This document shows positions 6,370 to 7,945 of a stretch of 7,945 nucleotides of DNA, one piece after another (position 1 is the first letter of the stretch; every line of letters starts with the position of its first letter). Source of the DNA: Deltaproteobacteria bacterium (GTDB lineage Bacteria > Desulfobacterota > Desulfomonilia > UBA1062). The notes beneath the pieces were generated by a model. The model did no database searches and was not told the origin of the DNA. It saw nothing but the letters and a program-made list of their open reading frames with translations. The stretch covers positions 1-7,945 of the forward strand of contig JALNWY010000145.1 of NCBI GenBank assembly GCA_023230665.1, in the 5' to 3' direction. The translations under genes and the position numbers were made by a program.

Positions 6370-6407
6370 GAAGTATTTCTGTTAGATTCTGTGTAAAATT
6401 TTGCACA
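6368..6407 (+). promoter_or_regulatory. Regulator promoter with TGTGTAAAATTTTGCACA palindrome
   Basis: The 18-mer at 6390-6407 is a palindrome with one mismatched pair (T6394/G6403), ending 21 nt before the ATG of the Crp/Fnr gene. A weak -35 candidate TTGAAG (6368-6373) and, after 18 nt, a -10 candidate TGTAAA (6392-6397) would put the palindrome over the -10 element. That suits repression, for example autoregulation. The site differs from the twin TATCG dyads, so either a second regulator acts here or the protein tolerates different half-sites. Confidence 0.5.
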
Positions 6408-6428
6408 AAAGTCTACGGCAAAAACTTC

Positions 6429-7118
6429 ATGGACGGACATTGGCATCTAGGGGAAGAGGATTTCTTTCAGGATCTGGAGCTGGAAAAGCAGGCCTTCATG
6501 CGTCTTGCCCGACGGCGTGACCTGAAGAAGAATGATATTATCTTTTTTGAAGACGATCAGGGAGCTACCTGCTTTTACCTGGAAAAAGGACTCATCAAGA
6601 TTTTCCAGATTTCCTTCTCGGGCAAGGAGCCCATCTTCTTCCTCCGCCGGGGCGGCGAGATGTTCGGCCTAGCCGAAGTTCTTGAATCAGTTCCCCGCAA
6701 GGCGAATGCCCAGGCACTGGTCCCCTGCACCCTCTATGAAATAGGACGGAGGGAATTCGAGTCGTTTCTTGAGAACAACTTCCGGGCCACCCGCAAGGTC
6801 ATAACCACCATGGGCCGGAGACTTCGCTACCTCAGCGATCAGATCGGCAGTCTCATGGTTTGTGATGTCGGAACACGTCTTGCCAAGCTCCTAGTCTATA
6901 TCAGCTATGAGCGATTGTCCAGTGAAGAGAGCTGGCAGGCGCCGGCAATTATACCCATCAAGCTTACCCAGGATCAAATGGCGTCAATGACCGGTTCGTG
7001 CCAGCAGACTATCAGCAAGTTTCTGAAACAGTTCCAGGAGGAGGAACTCATTACCATTAAAAACAAGAAAATTACCATCATCAATCCCCTCAAACTTTTG
7101 GAAAAAGCAGAAATTTAA
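6429..7118 (+). CDS. Crp/Fnr-family transcriptional regulator
   Basis: A 229-aa protein with the two-domain plan of Crp/Fnr regulators. An N-terminal cyclic-nucleotide-binding-like beta barrel spans about residues 30-115 (YLEKGLIKIFQ at 50-60, GGEMFGLAEVL at 75-85). A long dimerisation helix covers about 117-160. A C-terminal winged helix-turn-helix covers 178-215 (LTQDQMASMTGSCQQTISKF at 179-198). The Glu and Arg-Ser that bind cAMP in Crp align with Leu81 and Lys91-Ala92, so cAMP is an unlikely ligand. There is no FNR-type N-terminal cysteine cluster. The recognition helix reads Gln192-Gln193 then Lys197 where Crp has Arg-Glu and Arg, so an altered target is expected. The start has no clear ribosome binding site; ATG at 6498 is the next option. 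It probably senses a small molecule linked to the neighbouring transport and redox genes. Confidence 0.93.
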   Translation: MDGHWHLGEEDFFQDLELEKQAFMRLARRRDLKKNDIIFFEDDQGATCFYLEKGLIKIFQISFSGKEPIFFLRRGGEMFGLAEVLESVPRKANAQALVPCTLYEIGRREFESFLENNFRATRKVITTMGRRLRYLSDQIGSLMVCDVGTRLAKLLVYISYERLSSEESWQAPAIIPIKLTQDQMASMTGSCQQTISKFLKQFQEEELITIKNKKITIINPLKLLEKAEI

Positions 7119-7270
7119 CTCCCGTTTTCTGTTTCCGGATGGCCTTCGCCCCTTTTTCCCGGAGCAAACTGCAACAGGCAGAATGAGATCAGGAAAATCT
7201 TGCGGCCTCTCGCCCCGGCAGTCTGGATCGAGGGGCTGACCCAAAGGGCGGCGATGGACACCGGATCCAT
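7115..7270 (-). CDS. Doubtful 51-aa ORF convergent with the regulator
   Basis: An ATG-initiated frame on the minus strand starting MDPVSIAALWVSP and ending in a polar tail. Its stop overlaps the stop region of the Crp/Fnr gene. It has a hydrophobic patch (KIFLISFCLLQF) but no recognised family, and the ATG lacks a ribosome binding site. It may be chance or a remnant. I list it because this part of the window holds nothing better. Confidence 0.15.
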   Translation of the reverse strand: MDPVSIAALWVSPSIQTAGARGRKIFLISFCLLQFAPGKRGEGHPETENGS

Positions 7271-7475
7271 ATAGTTGGCTGCGGACCGTGATGGTATGGA
7301 TGTCAGCGAATTTGCCTTTTATCCCGCCACCTCCTGCGGTTCCTTCGGCCCCCGGCCATTCTTCGGCTCCCGGTAATCCTTGTGATAGGGATTCATGCTC
7401 AGGAGGAAATCCCGTTCCGCCTCCGTCAGCAGTGACCCGAACTGGGCAAGTCTCAGTCCGTTTTCTCTGCGGCCT
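7119..7475. other. 357-nt gene-poor, probably decayed stretch
   Basis: Between the regulator stop and the SRAP remnant there is no frame with convincing coding character. It holds two weak minus-strand ORFs (7115-7270, and the body of 7319-7513). I see no strong terminator, insertion-sequence end or RNA gene. The missing N-terminal two thirds of the SRAP gene is not found here, so its upstream part was lost or replaced and did not merely shift frame. Confidence 0.5.
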
Positions 7476-7513
7476 ATCATTATCACAACTAATGCCAACA
7501 CCATTATCGCCAA
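7319..7513 (-). CDS. Possible small single-span membrane protein, antisense to the SRAP remnant
   Basis: A 64-codon frame starting at TTG (7513), or at ATG 7504. It has a hydrophobic segment (MVLALVVIMIGRR, residues 4-16) followed by a polar, acidic-basic tail (SLLTEAERDFLLSMNPYHKDY). A hydrophobic helix closed by Arg-Arg looks like a small membrane protein. However, the first 13 codons lie opposite codons of the SRAP remnant on the other strand, and no Shine-Dalgarno sequence is present. The tail may be the genuine end of an older gene, with the hydrophobic part an antisense accident. Confidence 0.25.
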   Translation of the reverse strand: MAIMVLALVVIMIGRRENGLRLAQFGSLLTEAERDFLLSMNPYHKDYREPKNGRGPKEPQEVAG

Positions 7514-7706
7514 ACTGCATGACCGAATGCCCGTAATTCTGCCAAAGGATTGCTATGGCCTGTGGCTTGATTCAATCAGAGAAGGTTTTTCTTTCCCGGA
7601 ATACATGAGGCCGTATGATCCTTACAAGATGACAGTCTACCCTGTCGGCACCATGGTCAACAATGTCAAGAATGAGGGGGAAGGGTGTATCAGGAAGGTT
7701 GATTGA
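7476..7706 (+). pseudogene. C-terminal fragment of an SRAP (YedK/HMCES-type) protein
   Basis: The frame from IIITTNAN through LHDRMPVILP to YPVGTMVNN and the stop at 7704-7706 matches the C-terminal third of SOS-response-associated peptidase (SRAP) proteins, which crosslink to abasic sites in DNA. The active-site histidine of the HDRMPVIL motif is at 7518-7520. The catalytic N-terminal Cys2 and the Asn and Glu of the first two thirds are absent. About 76 of roughly 220 residues remain. The frame continues upstream to an ATG at 7395, but that part bears no resemblance to SRAP. The fragment cannot carry out the known chemistry, so I call it a truncated pseudogene. Confidence 0.8.
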
Positions 7707-7777
7707 TGAGAGTCAAGATCGGGATGGATTCCAAAGATTTTAAAGTTCACCAAGAGGTTGCACGAGAGGTTGCATAA
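7706..7777 (+). CDS. Doubtful 23-aa ORF overlapping the SRAP stop
   Basis: An ATG overlaps the SRAP stop codon (TGATG) with AGGAAGG about eight bases upstream and opens a 23-codon frame starting MRVKIGMDSKDF. It ends in a near-repeat EVAREVA encoded by a 10-bp direct repeat. It may be the start of a lost gene cut off by a later rearrangement, or chance. No family is recognised. Confidence 0.2.
   Translation: MRVKIGMDSKDFKVHQEVAREVA
7753..7774. repeat. 10-bp direct repeat AGAGGTTGCA
   Basis: AGAGGTTGCA occurs at 7753-7762 and 7765-7774, separated by CG. It lies just outside the tRNA-Asn terminator. It could be a small tandem duplication. Confidence 0.6.
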
Positions 7778-7815
7778 AGAAACAAGGGATTAGGCCCGAT
7801 AACCTAATCCCTTGT
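7772..7815 (-). terminator. Terminator of tRNA-Asn, 13-bp perfect stem
   Basis: ACAAGGGATTAGG (7782-7794) and CCTAATCCCTTGT (7803-7815) form a perfect 13-bp stem with an 8-nt loop. On the minus strand it is followed by TTCTTTATG. It lies seven nucleotides after the tRNA 3' end. The plus-strand side is less T-rich but the hairpin might also act on transcripts coming from the left. Confidence 0.85.
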
Positions 7816-7822
7816 CTTCTCT

Positions 7823-7898
7823 TGGCTCCCGGGGAGGGACTCGAACCCCCGACAGGGTGGTTAACAGCCACCTGCTCTACCAACTGAGCTACCCGGGA
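7823..7898 (-). tRNA. tRNA-Asn (anticodon GUU)
   Basis: A complete 76-nt cloverleaf is read on the minus strand. The acceptor stem TCCCGGG/CCCGGGA is perfect. The D-arm GCTCAGTTGGTAGAGC is standard. The anticodon stem GGTGG/CCACC encloses the loop CTGTTAA with anticodon GTT. The T-loop is TTCGAGT. Discriminator G and an encoded CCA end at 7823. It looks intact and functional. Confidence 0.97.
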
Positions 7899-7945
7899 AC
7901 AATTTGTTAATTTGTTTCAATCCCGTTGCTCAGGGTGGTTAATCC

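Noticed and set aside
7120..7320. Apparent minus-strand resemblance to a cytidylate-kinase-like start (ITV...YGSG)
   Set aside because: The match covers only a few residues, the P-loop and downstream motifs do not follow in any frame, and the codons are not gene-like.
7823..7945. Annotating a CRISPR array or an att site at the right edge
   Set aside because: Only one copy of the putative repeat is visible and no integrase, cas gene or second boundary lies within the window.

Overview
The window looks like an accessory or catabolic locus from an anaerobic bacterium, most likely a Desulfobacterota (sulfate-reducer-like) genome. That placement is inferred from the protein style: relatives of the two subunits of APS reductase (AprA/AprB), a tripartite tricarboxylate transporter and a Crp/Fnr regulator. 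No rRNA or taxonomic marker is present. Every protein call rests on motif reading from memory, with no database search.

Layout. (1) Positions 1-3693, minus strand: a tctC-tctB-tctA transporter operon (periplasmic binding protein, small membrane subunit, large membrane subunit), followed by the 5' two thirds or so of a substrate-binding-like protein that has no signal peptide and runs off the left edge. (2) Positions 3694-4147: a 454-nt divergent control region. It holds two copies of a TATCG-N6-CGATA dyad, one facing each operon. Each dyad is followed after exactly 18 nt by a similar -10-like octamer, the geometry of a promoter activated by a Crp/Fnr protein. The rightward transcript would carry a leader of about 145 nt with a nested stem-loop. 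(3) Positions 4148-6293, plus strand: a 596-aa AprA-like flavoprotein and a 108-aa AprB-like two-[4Fe-4S] ferredoxin, ending in a hairpin terminator. (4) Positions 6429-7118, plus strand: a Crp/Fnr-family regulator with its own, different, palindrome (TGTGTAAAATTTTGCACA) over its likely promoter. (5) Positions 7119-7822: a gene-poor, decayed-looking stretch with a C-terminal remnant of an SRAP (YedK/HMCES-type) protein and small doubtful ORFs. (6) Positions 7823-7898, minus strand: an intact tRNA-Asn(GUU) with a strong 13-bp hairpin terminator.

How it may work together (inference): TctC captures a carboxylate-type solute, TctAB imports it, and the AprAB-like pair oxidises or reduces it in the cytoplasm. 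Both operons would be switched on together through the twin dyads, plausibly by the adjacent Crp/Fnr protein. The flavoprotein has many AprA signatures and lacks the fumarate reductase active-site arginine motifs. The genes for real APS reduction (sat, qmo) are not in view and the gene order is reversed relative to aprBA. A transporter-linked AprAB paralogue of unknown substrate, with a twin-operator switch, is the most interesting content of the window.
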